NCBI GenBank assembly: GCA_900550285.1
Contig: URRW01000003.1
Span: forward strand, 1-64,000
Length of the DNA: 64,000 bases
Direction of reading: 5' to 3'
DNA from: an uncultured Lachnospiraceae bacterium
GTDB taxonomy: Bacteria > Bacillota > Clostridia > Lachnospirales > Lachnospiraceae
Shown here: one piece after another, positions 48,016-56,960 of the stretch
Layout of the letters: every line of letters starts with the position of its first letter
Position numbering within the stretch: the stretch's first letter is position 1
The notes under the pieces: model-generated
Databases searched by the model: none
What the model saw: the letters and a program-made list of their open reading frames with translations, nothing else
Told to the model about the DNA's origin: nothing
Made by a program: the position numbers and the translations under genes

Positions 48016-49127
48016 TGCCTGCAATACATGTGATGATCAAGCCCGCTTCCGGGCTTTGCAATATGCGCTGCCGCTACTGCTTTTACGCGGACGAGATGGA
48101 AAACCGCAGTCAGGCGTCCTACGGGATCATGAGCATTGAAACGCTGGAAAACGTGATCCGCGAGACGCTTGCCTTTGCGGAGGGAAGCTGCACCATCGCC
48201 TTTCAGGGCGGGGAGCCGACGCTGGCGGGGCTGGATTTTTACCGGGAATGTATCCGGCTGGAACAAAAATACAATACCAAAAATGTCAGGATCGACCATG
48301 CGCTGCAGACCAACGGCTATGTGCTGGATGAGGAATGGTGCCGCTTTTTTGCAAAAAACCGCTTCCTGATCGGGCTGTCCGTGGACGGGATCAAGGCGAC
48401 CCACGACTGCTACCGCAAGGACGCGGACGGGCAGGATACGTATTTTAGGATTCTGGAAGCGGCAAAGAAGCTGGAAGCAGCGGGCGTTGATTTTAACGTG
48501 CTGACCGTGGTAAACGGAAAGACGGCGCCGAAGATCCGCCGGATTTATGAGAATTATAAAAAGCTGGGCTTTTCGTGGCAGCAGTATATCGCCTGTCTCG
48601 ACCCGATCGGGGAAGAGCAGGGGCAGCAGGAATATTCCCTGACGCCGGAGGCTTACGGAAAGTTTCTGATCGAGCTGTTTGATCTGTGGGAGATGGATTT
48701 GAGGCAGGGAAAGCAGCCCTATATCCGGCAGTTTGAAAATTATGTTGGGATTTTGATGGGGCACTATCCGGAATCCTGCGAGCAGCGCGGCGTGTGCAGC
48801 TTCCAGAATATCGTGGAGGCGGACGGCAGCGTGTATCCCTGCGACTTTTATGTGCTGGATCAGTGGCGGCTTGGCAATCTGAACGAGGACAGCTTTGAGA
48901 CGATCCACAAAAGGCGGCTGGAAAGCGGCTTCGTGGAGGCTTCCTACAATCACACGGAGGAATGTAAGGGCTGCCGCTACTTTATGATCTGCCGGGGCGG
49001 CTGCCGCAGACACCGGGAGCAGACCGGGGACCGGCCGGGCGAAAACCATTTCTGCGCATCGTACCGGATGTTTTTTGACGCGTGCCTGCCAAGGCTTAAG
49101 GACATCGCGCGAAGCTGCATGAGGTAA
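48015..49127 (+). CDS. Anaerobic sulfatase-maturating enzyme (radical SAM, SPASM)
   Basis: A 370-residue radical-SAM protein that oxidises a Cys or Ser of sulfatases to formylglycine without oxygen. The [4Fe-4S] motif is CNMRCRYC (Cys15, Cys19, Cys22) after the typical start HVMIKPASGLCN, and TIAFQGGEPTLAGLDFY follows. The C-terminal SPASM cysteines are in CEQRGVCSFQNIVEADGSVYPCDFYVLD and CKGCRYFMICRGGCRRHRE. It overlaps nahK by one base. No intact sulfatase is in the window; the only one seen is the remnant at 1521-1946, so its substrate must be elsewhere. Confidence 0.93.
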   Translation: MPAIHVMIKPASGLCNMRCRYCFYADEMENRSQASYGIMSIETLENVIRETLAFAEGSCTIAFQGGEPTLAGLDFYRECIRLEQKYNTKNVRIDHALQTNGYVLDEEWCRFFAKNRFLIGLSVDGIKATHDCYRKDADGQDTYFRILEAAKKLEAAGVDFNVLTVVNGKTAPKIRRIYENYKKLGFSWQQYIACLDPIGEEQGQQEYSLTPEAYGKFLIELFDLWEMDLRQGKQPYIRQFENYVGILMGHYPESCEQRGVCSFQNIVEADGSVYPCDFYVLDQWRLGNLNEDSFETIHKRRLESGFVEASYNHTEECKGCRYFMICRGGCRRHREQTGDRPGENHFCASYRMFFDACLPRLKDIARSCMR

Positions 49128-49140
49128 AGGAGGTATTTTC

Positions 49141-51435
49141 ATGGTTACATTGGCAAACGGCGGCGCATGGCTGATAAACGGCGCCGGACTGATTTTGGAC
49201 GGGGCAGAGGCTCCGGCGGCTGTGAAGGCGGCGCTGGGGCACTGCGTTGACAAAGAAGAGGCAAAAAAACAGACGATCGCATACGGTATTCTGGAAAACC
49301 ATAATACCTCCGGCAGCATGGAAAAGCTGAAGATCAAGTTCGACAAGCTGACGAGCCACGACATCACGTTCGTGGGCATCATCCAGACGGCGCGGGCGTC
49401 GGGGCTGACGAAATTCCCGATCCCCTATGTGCTTACAAACTGCCACAATTCCCTGTGCGCGGTGGGCGGCACGATCAACGAGGACGATCATTTATTCGGT
49501 CTGACCTGCGCGAAAAAATACGGCGGCGTTTATGTTCCCCCGCATCAGGCGGTCATCCATCAGTTTGCCCGCGAGATGCTTGCAGGCGGCGGCAGGATGA
49601 TCCTTGGCTCCGATTCCCACACCCGCTACGGCGCGCTCGGCACGATGGCGATGGGCGAGGGCGGCCCGGAGCTTGTAAAGCAGCTGTTAAACCAGACCTA
49701 TGACATCAATATGCCGGAGGTGGTCGGCGTTTATCTGACCGGGAAGCCGGAAAAGGGCGTCGGCCCGCAGGACGTGGCGCTGGCGATCATCGGCGCGGTG
49801 TTTGCAAACGGCTATGTCAAAAATAAAGTGATGGAATTTGTCGGCCCCGGCGTGGCGAATTTAAGCGCCGATTTCAGGATCGGCATCGACGTGATGACGA
49901 CCGAAACAACCTGCCTGTCCTCCATCTGGCAGACAGATGATGAGATCCGCGATTTTTATGAGATCCATGGAAGGACAGAGGACTATAAAGAGTTAAAGCC
50001 CGGGGAGGCAGCCTATTACGACGGGCTGATCACGGTGGATCTGTCAAAGGTAAAGCCGATGATCGCGATGCCGTTCCACCCGAGCAACACCTACACGATC
50101 GAGGAGCTGAACGCAAATCTGACGGATATTCTGGCGGATGTGGAGAAAAAGGCGCTTGTAAGCCTTGACAACGCCGTGGAATACAGCCTGAAGGATAAGG
50201 TGCGCGGCGGCAGGTTTTATGTGGATCAGGGCATCATCGCGGGCTGCGCCGGCGGCGGCTTTGAAAATATATGCGCGGCGGCTGATATTTTAAGGGGAAG
50301 CAACATCGGAAACGACGCCTTTACCTTAAGCGTATACCCGGCCTCCATGCCCGTTTATATGGAGCTGGTGAAAAATGGCTGCGCGGCTGCGCTGATGGAG
50401 ACGGGCGCAGTCATGAAAACGGCGTTCTGCGGCCCTTGCTTCGGCGCGGGCGATACGCCGGCAAACAACGCCTTTTCCATCCGGCATTCCACGAGAAACT
50501 TCCCGAACCGCGAGGGCTCCAAGCTGCAGAACGGCCAGATCGCTTCCGTGGCGCTCATGGACGCGCGTTCCATCGCGGCGACGGCGGCAAATCAGGGGAT
50601 TTTGACGCCCGCGACGGACTTTGACGGGCCGATCGGAAAATATAAATATCATTTTGACGCAAAGATTTACCGGAACCGGGTATTTGACTCCCACGGGGAG
50701 GCGGATCCGTCCGTGGACATCCATTTTGGCCCCAACATCAAGGACTGGCCGAGGATGTGCGCGCTTCCGGACGACCTCGTTTTACAGGTGGTTTCCGAGA
50801 TCCACGATCCGGTGACGACGACGGACGAGCTGATCCCCTCCGGCGAGACGAGCTCGTACCGCTCCAACCCGCTGGGGCTTGCGGAATTTACCCTTTCCCG
50901 CAAGGATCCCGCCTATGTGGGGCTGGCAAAGGAGATTCAGAAGGCGCAGAAGGCGCTGGAAGAGGGAGAAGATCCGCTGGCGGCAAAAAAAGAGCTGGTT
51001 CCGGTCATGGAGCAGATTTGGGCGCAGTTTCCGCAGGCAAAGGAAGGAAGCCTTGGCTTTGGCTCGACGATCTTTGCGGTAAAGCCTGGGGATGGCTCTG
51101 CGAGGGAGCAGGCGGCAAGCTGCCAGAAGGTGCTGGGAGGCTGGGCGAATATCGCCAACGAATATGCGACAAAGCGCTACCGTTCCAACCTGATCAACTG
51201 GGGCATGCTCCCGTTTGTGATCGAAAAGGGCGAGCTGCCGTTCCAGAACCATGATTATCTGTTTTTCCCCAATATCCGCCGCGCGGTAGAGGAAAAGGCG
51301 GAGAAGATCATGGGCTATCAGGTGTCTGCAGCGGGCTTGAAGCCGTTTACAGTAACGCTGGGCGAGCTGACGGACGAGGAGCGCAGCATTATTTTGAAAG
51401 GCTGTCTCATCAATTACAACAGAGTGGATGCGTGA
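49141..51435 (+). CDS. Aconitase-superfamily hydratase (YbhJ-like)
   Basis: A 764-residue protein of the aconitase superfamily. Recognisable pieces are TNCHNSLCAVGGTINEDDHLFG, GSDSHTRYGALGTMAMGEGGPELVKQLL, GGRFYVDQGIIAGCAGGGFENI and MKTAFCGPCFGAGDTPANN; the Cys residues in AGCAGG and CGPC are probable ligands of the [4Fe-4S] cluster. Its overall pattern resembles the YbhJ group of putative hydratases rather than citric-cycle aconitase. The substrate is unknown. It starts 13 bp after the maturase stop behind AAAGGAGG, so it shares the nahK transcript, though no metabolic link is obvious. Confidence 0.85.
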   Translation: MVTLANGGAWLINGAGLILDGAEAPAAVKAALGHCVDKEEAKKQTIAYGILENHNTSGSMEKLKIKFDKLTSHDITFVGIIQTARASGLTKFPIPYVLTNCHNSLCAVGGTINEDDHLFGLTCAKKYGGVYVPPHQAVIHQFAREMLAGGGRMILGSDSHTRYGALGTMAMGEGGPELVKQLLNQTYDINMPEVVGVYLTGKPEKGVGPQDVALAIIGAVFANGYVKNKVMEFVGPGVANLSADFRIGIDVMTTETTCLSSIWQTDDEIRDFYEIHGRTEDYKELKPGEAAYYDGLITVDLSKVKPMIAMPFHPSNTYTIEELNANLTDILADVEKKALVSLDNAVEYSLKDKVRGGRFYVDQGIIAGCAGGGFENICAAADILRGSNIGNDAFTLSVYPASMPVYMELVKNGCAAALMETGAVMKTAFCGPCFGAGDTPANNAFSIRHSTRNFPNREGSKLQNGQIASVALMDARSIAATAANQGILTPATDFDGPIGKYKYHFDAKIYRNRVFDSHGEADPSVDIHFGPNIKDWPRMCALPDDLVLQVVSEIHDPVTTTDELIPSGETSSYRSNPLGLAEFTLSRKDPAYVGLAKEIQKAQKALEEGEDPLAAKKELVPVMEQIWAQFPQAKEGSLGFGSTIFAVKPGDGSAREQAASCQKVLGGWANIANEYATKRYRSNLINWGMLPFVIEKGELPFQNHDYLFFPNIRRAVEEKAEKIMGYQVSAAGLKPFTVTLGELTDEERSIILKGCLINYNRVDA

Positions 51436-51568
51436 CGCTTCTGCTTTACAGGATAGCGAGTGCCCTTGTACACTGAGGGGAAACAGAAGCCGCGGCAGCG
51501 CATAAGGCTGTCCGCCCTTTCATACAATGTCTGTGAACATCCAATGGCAGGGTATGGGAGGGATAGAC

Positions 51569-52549
51569 ATGCAGGAAAGAGGACTGGAAAAAAGAGCGGC
51601 AGGAGCCGTAAGAAGGAAACGGATGCAGGACCTTCTTACGGTTCTTCTTTTTATGCTGATGCTTCCTTATACATGCAGCGTCGTGGCAAGGACGGGGAGC
51701 GGGCAGACGGTGGAAACGCTTGCGGTCGGCGGGGCGGAGGGGAGCGTTTTGTGGGAATGCGCCGGACAGACCCGCAGGCTTTCGGAGGAGGATTTTTTGA
51801 CGGGGGCGCTGGCGGCGTGTATCCCGGCGCAGTACCGGGAGGAGGCGCTGAAGGCGCAGGCGGTGATCTTAAGAAGCACGATGCTTGCCGGAAAAGGCGG
51901 CGCTGGCGGCAGGATCTGCGTCAGCGCGGAAGAAAGCGGGCTTGCGTGGCTTTCGGAGGAGGAGCGAAAAAAGCTGTGGGGCAGGGAATTTGAGGAGCTG
52001 GAAGCAAAGTGCCGGCGCGCCGTTGCAGATACGGAAGGAAAGTATCTGGCGTATGACAGCGGAGCTGTAAGCCCGCCCTTTTTCAGGCTGAGCGCGGGGA
52101 GCACCCGAAGCGGCGCAGAGATTTTCGGGCAGGAGCAGGCGGCGTGGTGCAGAAGCGTTGCGTGCGGCGGCGATGAAAATGCGGCGGATTTTTTGCAGGA
52201 AACGGTTCTTAGCCGGGGCGAATTTTCCAGAAAGCTTGCATCGGAGGGGATGAGCCTTCCAAAAGAGAATGCGAAGATCGTGCTGGAACGCGACAGCGCA
52301 GGCTATGTGCTGACCGTGTCCTGCGGGGAGAAAAGGATGGAGGGCGAGCGGTTCCGGCAGCTGTTTAGTCTGGCGTCCTCGTGCTTTTTTGTGCGGGAGG
52401 AGTCGGGCAGGATCCATTTACAGACAAGGGGGATCGGGCACGGGCTGGGCTTTGACCAGTATCAGGCGGATCTTCTGGCGGGGCAGGGCAAGCCGTGGCA
52501 GGAGATTTTGGGGATCTTTTTTGAAGAGCTGGAAATTGCGGAGGGATAA
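51569..52549 (+). CDS. SpoIID/LytB-domain protein, probably catalytically dead
   Basis: A 326-residue membrane-anchored protein with one N-terminal helix (about residues 22-38). The SpoIID core is visible: EEDFLTGALAACIPAQYREEALKAQAVILRS, then SPPFFRLSAGSTRSGAEIFG and GIGHGLGFDQYQADLLAGQGKPWQEIL. In active SpoIID the first block reads ASEMP with the catalytic Glu; here that position is Cys84 (AACIP). SpoIID is a lytic transglycosylase needed for engulfment in sporulation. This copy may have a structural role or be a divergent paralog. The ATG at 51569 with GGGAGGG upstream is chosen over an ATG at 51527. Confidence 0.8.
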   Translation: MQERGLEKRAAGAVRRKRMQDLLTVLLFMLMLPYTCSVVARTGSGQTVETLAVGGAEGSVLWECAGQTRRLSEEDFLTGALAACIPAQYREEALKAQAVILRSTMLAGKGGAGGRICVSAEESGLAWLSEEERKKLWGREFEELEAKCRRAVADTEGKYLAYDSGAVSPPFFRLSAGSTRSGAEIFGQEQAAWCRSVACGGDENAADFLQETVLSRGEFSRKLASEGMSLPKENAKIVLERDSAGYVLTVSCGEKRMEGERFRQLFSLASSCFFVREESGRIHLQTRGIGHGLGFDQYQADLLAGQGKPWQEILGIFFEELEIAEG

Positions 52550-52576
52550 GCCGGTTTTTGCTGATTTTTGCCGGAG

Positions 52577-52605
52577 TTGTAAAAATCTGCATTTTGTGGT
52601 ATGAT
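52577..52605 (+). promoter_or_regulatory. Promoter of thioesterase gene
   Basis: TTGTAA at 52577-52582, 17-bp spacer, TATGAT at 52600-52605. Confidence 0.65.
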
Positions 52606-52635
52606 GACTGAAATCTATGAACAACGAGGCGAAGC

Positions 52636-53355
52636 ATGTATACATTTGAGAGCAGGGTACGTTACAGCGAAACAGATGAAAACGGACTTTTGAGCATCGC
52701 GGGGATCGTGGACTACTTTCAGGACGTGTCCACCTTCCAGTCGGAGGATCTGGGGATTGGCGTGGAATATCTGCGCAGCCAGAATATGCTGTGGGTGATG
52801 AGCGCGTGGCAGATCGTGATCCACAGATACCCGGCTCTGGGCGAGCGGATCGTGGCAGGGACGCTTCCGTATGCGTTCCGCAGCTTTATGGGGTTGAGGA
52901 ATTTCTTTCTGGATACGGCGGACGGTGAGCGGCTGGTGGAAGCCAATTCTGTCTGGACGCTGATGGATTTCAGGAAGGGGACGCCGGTGCGCCCGACGCA
53001 GGAGATGCTGGAAAAATACGTGCTGGAAGAGAAGCTTCCGATGGACTATGCTTCGCGCAAGATCGGGATGCCAAAGGACGGCAGGGCGCACGAAGGCTTT
53101 GCGGTGGGACGCCAGCATTTGGACGGCAACCATCATGTGAACAACGGGCAGTATATCCATATGGCGATGGACTATCTGCCGGCGGATTTCAAGATCGGGC
53201 AGATGCGGGCGGAGTACAAAAAATCCGCGCTTTTGCACGATGTGATCGTCCCGGTCGTGAAGGAAGAGGAAAACTGCGTGACGGTCTGCTTATGCAGCGA
53301 GGATCAAGCCCCCTATGCGGTGGTGGAATTGACAAGGAAACAGGAATATGCTTGA
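52636..53355 (+). CDS. Acyl-ACP thioesterase
   Basis: A 239-residue double hot-dog protein. The N-terminal half has YSETDENGLLSIAGIVDYFQDVSTFQSEDLG, and the C-terminal half has HLDGNHHVNNGQYIHMAMDYLP, whose Asn and His are the active-site residues of FatA-type acyl-ACP thioesterases. It releases fatty acids from acyl carrier protein. It has its own promoter and starts behind ACGAGGCGAAGC. Its 3' end overlaps the next gene by 8 bp. Confidence 0.9.
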   Translation: MYTFESRVRYSETDENGLLSIAGIVDYFQDVSTFQSEDLGIGVEYLRSQNMLWVMSAWQIVIHRYPALGERIVAGTLPYAFRSFMGLRNFFLDTADGERLVEANSVWTLMDFRKGTPVRPTQEMLEKYVLEEKLPMDYASRKIGMPKDGRAHEGFAVGRQHLDGNHHVNNGQYIHMAMDYLPADFKIGQMRAEYKKSALLHDVIVPVVKEEENCVTVCLCSEDQAPYAVVELTRKQEYA

Positions 53356-54181
53356 AATAGGGAAAATTCAGGAACTGACGATTGTAAAAAAGGTGGATTT
53401 CGGCGTTTATCTGGCAGAGAGCGCGGATGCGGCGGAGAAGGTGCTGCTTCCGGGCAGGCAGGTGCCGAAGGACGCAAAGCCGGGCGATAAGCTGGAAGTG
53501 TTTTTATATAAGGATTCCAGCGACAGGCTGATCTCTACGACGGCGCGCCCGAAGCTGCTTCTGGGCGAGGTGGCGGAGCTTACCGTGGCGCAGACCGCGC
53601 GGATGGGCGCGTTTCTGGACTGGGGGCTGGAAAAGGATCTTTTCCTCCCTTTTAAGGAACAGACCAAAAAGGTAAAAGAGGGCGACCGCTTCCCGGCAGC
53701 GCTGTATGTGGACAAGAGCGGCAGGCTGTGTGCGACGATGAAGGTCTATCATTATCTTCACACGGACAGCCCCTACAAAAAGGACGATCAGGTAAGCGGC
53801 TATCTGTATGAGATCAGCCGCCAGTTCGGCGCGTTTGTGGCGGTGGACGGCCGTTACAGCGCCCTGATCCCGCCGAGGGAGATGTACGGCGAGTTAAAGG
53901 TAGGCGATACGGTTAAGGCACGGGTCGTAAAAGTACATGAGGACGGAAAGCTGGATCTGAGCGTGCGCGAGAAGGCGTGGCTGCAGATCGAGGCGGACGC
54001 CGAAAAGGTGATGGCGCTGATCGACAGCTTTGACGGCGCGCTCCCCTTTACGGACAAGGCGTCTCCGGAGGTGATCAAAAGGGAGCTTTCCATGAGCAAG
54101 AACGAATTTAAGAGAGCGGTCGGCAATCTTTTGAAAAACGGACGGATAGAGATCACGGAAAGGGCGATCCGCAGGATTTAA
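53348..54181 (+). CDS. S1 RNA-binding-domain protein (CvfB/YitL-like)
   Basis: A 277-residue protein with serial S1-type OB folds: GKIQELTIVKKVDFGVYLAE, GEVAELTVAQTARMGAFLDWGLEKDLFLPF, and DQVSGYLYEISRQFGAFVAVDGRYSALIPP, followed by a winged-helix tail (LSMSKNEFKRAVGNLLKNGRIEITERAIRRI). The order and length match CvfB (YitL), an RNA-binding regulator known from staphylococci and bacilli. The RNA target is unknown. It overlaps the thioesterase gene and is probably translated by coupling. Confidence 0.88.
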   Translation: MLEIGKIQELTIVKKVDFGVYLAESADAAEKVLLPGRQVPKDAKPGDKLEVFLYKDSSDRLISTTARPKLLLGEVAELTVAQTARMGAFLDWGLEKDLFLPFKEQTKKVKEGDRFPAALYVDKSGRLCATMKVYHYLHTDSPYKKDDQVSGYLYEISRQFGAFVAVDGRYSALIPPREMYGELKVGDTVKARVVKVHEDGKLDLSVREKAWLQIEADAEKVMALIDSFDGALPFTDKASPEVIKRELSMSKNEFKRAVGNLLKNGRIEITERAIRRI

Positions 54182-54245
54182 AGGGCAGGACGGCAGACCC
54201 TGTGGGGGCAGGGACTGGCGGATGCCGGAACAGCAGGCAGGAATT

Positions 54246-54914
54246 ATGAAAAGGTATTCAGTTTTGGGGATTTCCCTGATGGATTTTTCCGCAAGGGAAG
54301 GTTTGCGGAGGGCAGAGCGCTTTCTGCAGACGGGTGCGCTCAATACAACAAGCTACATAAACGCGCAGTCGCTGGCGGCAGCGTCGCGGGACGAACAGAT
54401 CAAGCAGTATCTGGAAGAGATGGATCTGATCTTTTGTCTGGAACCGGATATTCTGGAAGCGGCGGGCATCGCTTCTCCGGGCAGGGTGCGGGAGATCGAG
54501 GACCGGGTGTTTTTAAGAGAATTTTTAAAGCGGCTCGGCAGGCAGCGGGATAAGGTATATCTGATCGGAGACACCGTAAAACAGGCGGAGGCGCTGCGGG
54601 AAATGCTTTTAAAGGTTCAGGAGAACTTAAATATAGCCGGCGCGCGGGGATACGAGGAATTTGAAGAGCAGCCGGAGCGGCTGATGAACGAATTAAACGA
54701 AGCGGCCCCGAAGGTGATCTTTTCGCGGATGACGTTTCCGACGGATCTGGCGCTGATGCACGCGGGCAGGAAATTTTTGAATGCGGAGCTGTGGGTGGCG
54801 CTTCCGGACACGAAATTAAAAGAGCGGCAGAAACCGACCTTCTGGGGGAATATCCGGAAAAAACTCTTCCAGAAAAAGGTAAATGAGTATAATCAGGAAA
54901 AGGCGGAACAGTAA
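54246..54914 (+). CDS. Divergent WecG/TagA/CpsF-like protein (GT26-like)
   Basis: About 222 residues. The overall pattern NTTSYINAQSLAAASRDEQIKQYLEEMDLIFCLEPDILEAAGI and KVYLIGDTVKQAEALREMLLKVQENLNIAGARGYEEF fits the GT26 fold that adds N-acetylmannosamine to undecaprenyl-PP-GlcNAc. However, the usual PDG reads PDI, and the LGxPKQE motif is replaced by MTFPTDL, so the enzyme is divergent and may have another activity or none. The start could be ATG 54246 (AGGA just upstream) or ATG 54222. The C terminus is Lys/Glu-rich, as in membrane-attached members. Confidence 0.65.
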   Translation: MKRYSVLGISLMDFSAREGLRRAERFLQTGALNTTSYINAQSLAAASRDEQIKQYLEEMDLIFCLEPDILEAAGIASPGRVREIEDRVFLREFLKRLGRQRDKVYLIGDTVKQAEALREMLLKVQENLNIAGARGYEEFEEQPERLMNELNEAAPKVIFSRMTFPTDLALMHAGRKFLNAELWVALPDTKLKERQKPTFWGNIRKKLFQKKVNEYNQEKAEQ

Positions 54915-55116
54915 TCCCGTCTTTTTTTGGTACAGAAGCGTGAAGATTTCTGTGTCAAAATTGTGAACTTTGGGAAAGTGCATAAATTTTTTACGGTTTG
55001 CTATAGCTTTTTTTGTGGTTTTCTTTTAAAATATAGAAAGGGTTATAGCGAAATTGCAGGGCGGCGCAGCGGCTGTGCCGCAGAATGCGTTAATTCAATA
55101 TGGAGGAGACGGGGTT

Positions 55117-56205
55117 ATGATCTCAAATCAGATTTTACAGAGTACGCTTGAGGGATTCAAAGCGATCGCCAGAGTGGAATTATGTGTGGCGGACATGGAC
55201 GGGAATGTGGCGGCGTCCACATCGGACAGCTTGGACGGCTGCCTGCCGGCAGTCAGGGCGTTTATCGATTCGCCCGCGGACAGTCAGGAAGTGCAGGGCA
55301 ATCAGTTTTTTAAGATCTATGACGATCAGCAGCTGGAATACATCCTTGTGGTCGGGGGAGCCGGGGAGAATTTCTACATGATCGGGAAGATGGCGGCATT
55401 TCAGGTGCAGAACCTGCTTGTGGCGTACAAGGAACGCTTTGACAAGGACAATTTTATTAAGAACCTGCTTTTGGACAACCTGTTGTTAGTCGATATTTAC
55501 AGCAGGGCGAAGAAGCTGCATATCCCGGCGGACGCAGACCGCGTGGTGTTTATCATCGAGAGCGGCGGCGGGAAGGACAACAATATTCTGGAGCAGATGC
55601 GTCCGGTCTTTGGAAATAACAACCACGACTTTATTACGGCGGTGGATGAAAACAACGTGATCGTGGTAAAGGAACTTGCTGAGGGCGATCAGGCAAAGGA
55701 GATCGGCGATTACGCTACAGGTATTTTGGAATGGCTTGAAAATGAGGGCGTATCGGACAACCGCGTATCCTACGGCACGATCGTGCGGGAGATCAAGGAG
55801 GTCAGCCGTTCCTACAAGGAAGCGAAGATGGCGCTGGACGTGGGAAAAATTTTCTTTGACGAACGCACCGTTATCGCGTATAGTGAACTGGGAATCGGCC
55901 GTCTGATCTATCAGCTTCCGATCCCGCTGTGCAAAATGTTTATCCGCGAGATCTTCGGCGGCAAGAGCCCGGACGATTTCGATGAGGAAACATTGACGAC
56001 CATCAGCAAATTTTTTGAAAACAGCCTGAACGTTTCGGAGACGAGCAGACAGCTTTTCATCCACCGCAATACGCTCGTATACCGGCTGGATAAGCTGCAG
56101 AAGTCCACGGGGCTGGATCTGCGCGTATTCGAGGACGCGATCACTTTCAAGATCGCGCTGATGGTTGTGAAGTACATGAAGTATATGGAAACTTTTGAAT
56201 ACTAG
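55117..56205 (+). CDS. CdaR/PucR-type transcriptional regulator
   Basis: A 362-residue regulator. The N-terminal half (ISNQILQSTLEGFKAIARVELCVADMDGNVAASTSD) is like the sugar-diacid-recognition domain of CdaR proteins, the middle is a GGDEF-like fold without the signature, and the C terminus holds the PucR helix-turn-helix (FENSLNVSETSRQLFIHRNTLVYRLDKLQKSTGLDLRVFEDAITFKIALMV). The ATG at 55117 has GGAGGAGACGGGG upstream. It sits immediately before ftsE, in the same direction with a 14-bp gap, so it may be co-transcribed with the division genes. The effector is unknown. Confidence 0.87.
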   Translation: MISNQILQSTLEGFKAIARVELCVADMDGNVAASTSDSLDGCLPAVRAFIDSPADSQEVQGNQFFKIYDDQQLEYILVVGGAGENFYMIGKMAAFQVQNLLVAYKERFDKDNFIKNLLLDNLLLVDIYSRAKKLHIPADADRVVFIIESGGGKDNNILEQMRPVFGNNNHDFITAVDENNVIVVKELAEGDQAKEIGDYATGILEWLENEGVSDNRVSYGTIVREIKEVSRSYKEAKMALDVGKIFFDERTVIAYSELGIGRLIYQLPIPLCKMFIREIFGGKSPDDFDEETLTTISKFFENSLNVSETSRQLFIHRNTLVYRLDKLQKSTGLDLRVFEDAITFKIALMVVKYMKYMETFEY

Positions 56206-56219
56206 GATGGTGACAAAAT

Positions 56220-56960
56220 TTGGCGCAAAACGACAGGAAGAAAAAAAGAAGGCGGGAAGGCAGCGATGCTGTGATCCAGCTTGACAGGGTAAGCAAGTCT
56301 TATTCCACGGGCTCCCCGGCTCTGGACAATGTGAGCTTAAGCATCAAAAGAGGGGAGTTTGTGTTCATTGTAGGCGACAGCGGTTCCGGAAAATCGACGC
56401 TGATCAAGCTGCTTTTGCGGGAGCTGACTCCCACCAGCGGCAGGGTTATCGTAAACGGCTCCGACGTGGCGAAGCTAAAGCGGCGCGAGGTGCCGAAGTT
56501 TCGGAGAAACCTCGGGATCGTGTTTCAGGATTTCCGTCTTTTAAACGACAGGAACGTATATGAGAACGTGGCGTTTGCACAGCGCGTGATCCAGATGCCC
56601 ACCAAGCTGATGCGCCGGAACGTACCGAACGCGCTGGCGGTCGTGGGGCTTGCGGGCAAGTACAAGGCGCGGACGAAGCAGCTTTCCGGCGGCGAGCAGC
56701 AGCGCGTGGCGCTGGCGAGGGCGCTCGTCAACGAACCGCCGATCCTTCTTGCGGATGAGCCGACAGGAAACCTCGATCCGAAAAATTCATGGGAGATCAT
56801 GAAGCTTCTGGAGCGGATCAACGAGGAGAAAGGGACGACGATCCTGGTCGTAACGCATAACAGGGAGATCGTCAACGCGATGGAAAAGCGCGTGATCACG
56901 ATGAAGAAGGGCGTTATTATCAGCGACGAGGAAAAAGGCGGTTATATCGATGAGGATTAG
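56220..56960 (+). CDS. ftsE: Cell-division ABC ATPase FtsE
   Basis: A 246-residue ATPase with Walker A VGDSGSGKSTLIK, signature LSGGEQQRVALARAL and Walker B ILLADEPTGNLDP. With FtsX it forms a transporter-like complex that activates peptidoglycan hydrolases at division. The start appears to be TTG at 56220 behind AGGATGGTG, giving a ~20-residue basic N-terminal extension (KKKRRREGS) before VIQLDRVSKSY; a GTG at 56271 would give the usual FtsE start. ftsX overlaps its 3' end by 11 bp. Confidence 0.94.
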   Translation: MAQNDRKKKRRREGSDAVIQLDRVSKSYSTGSPALDNVSLSIKRGEFVFIVGDSGSGKSTLIKLLLRELTPTSGRVIVNGSDVAKLKRREVPKFRRNLGIVFQDFRLLNDRNVYENVAFAQRVIQMPTKLMRRNVPNALAVVGLAGKYKARTKQLSGGEQQRVALARALVNEPPILLADEPTGNLDPKNSWEIMKLLERINEEKGTTILVVTHNREIVNAMEKRVITMKKGVIISDEEKGGYIDED

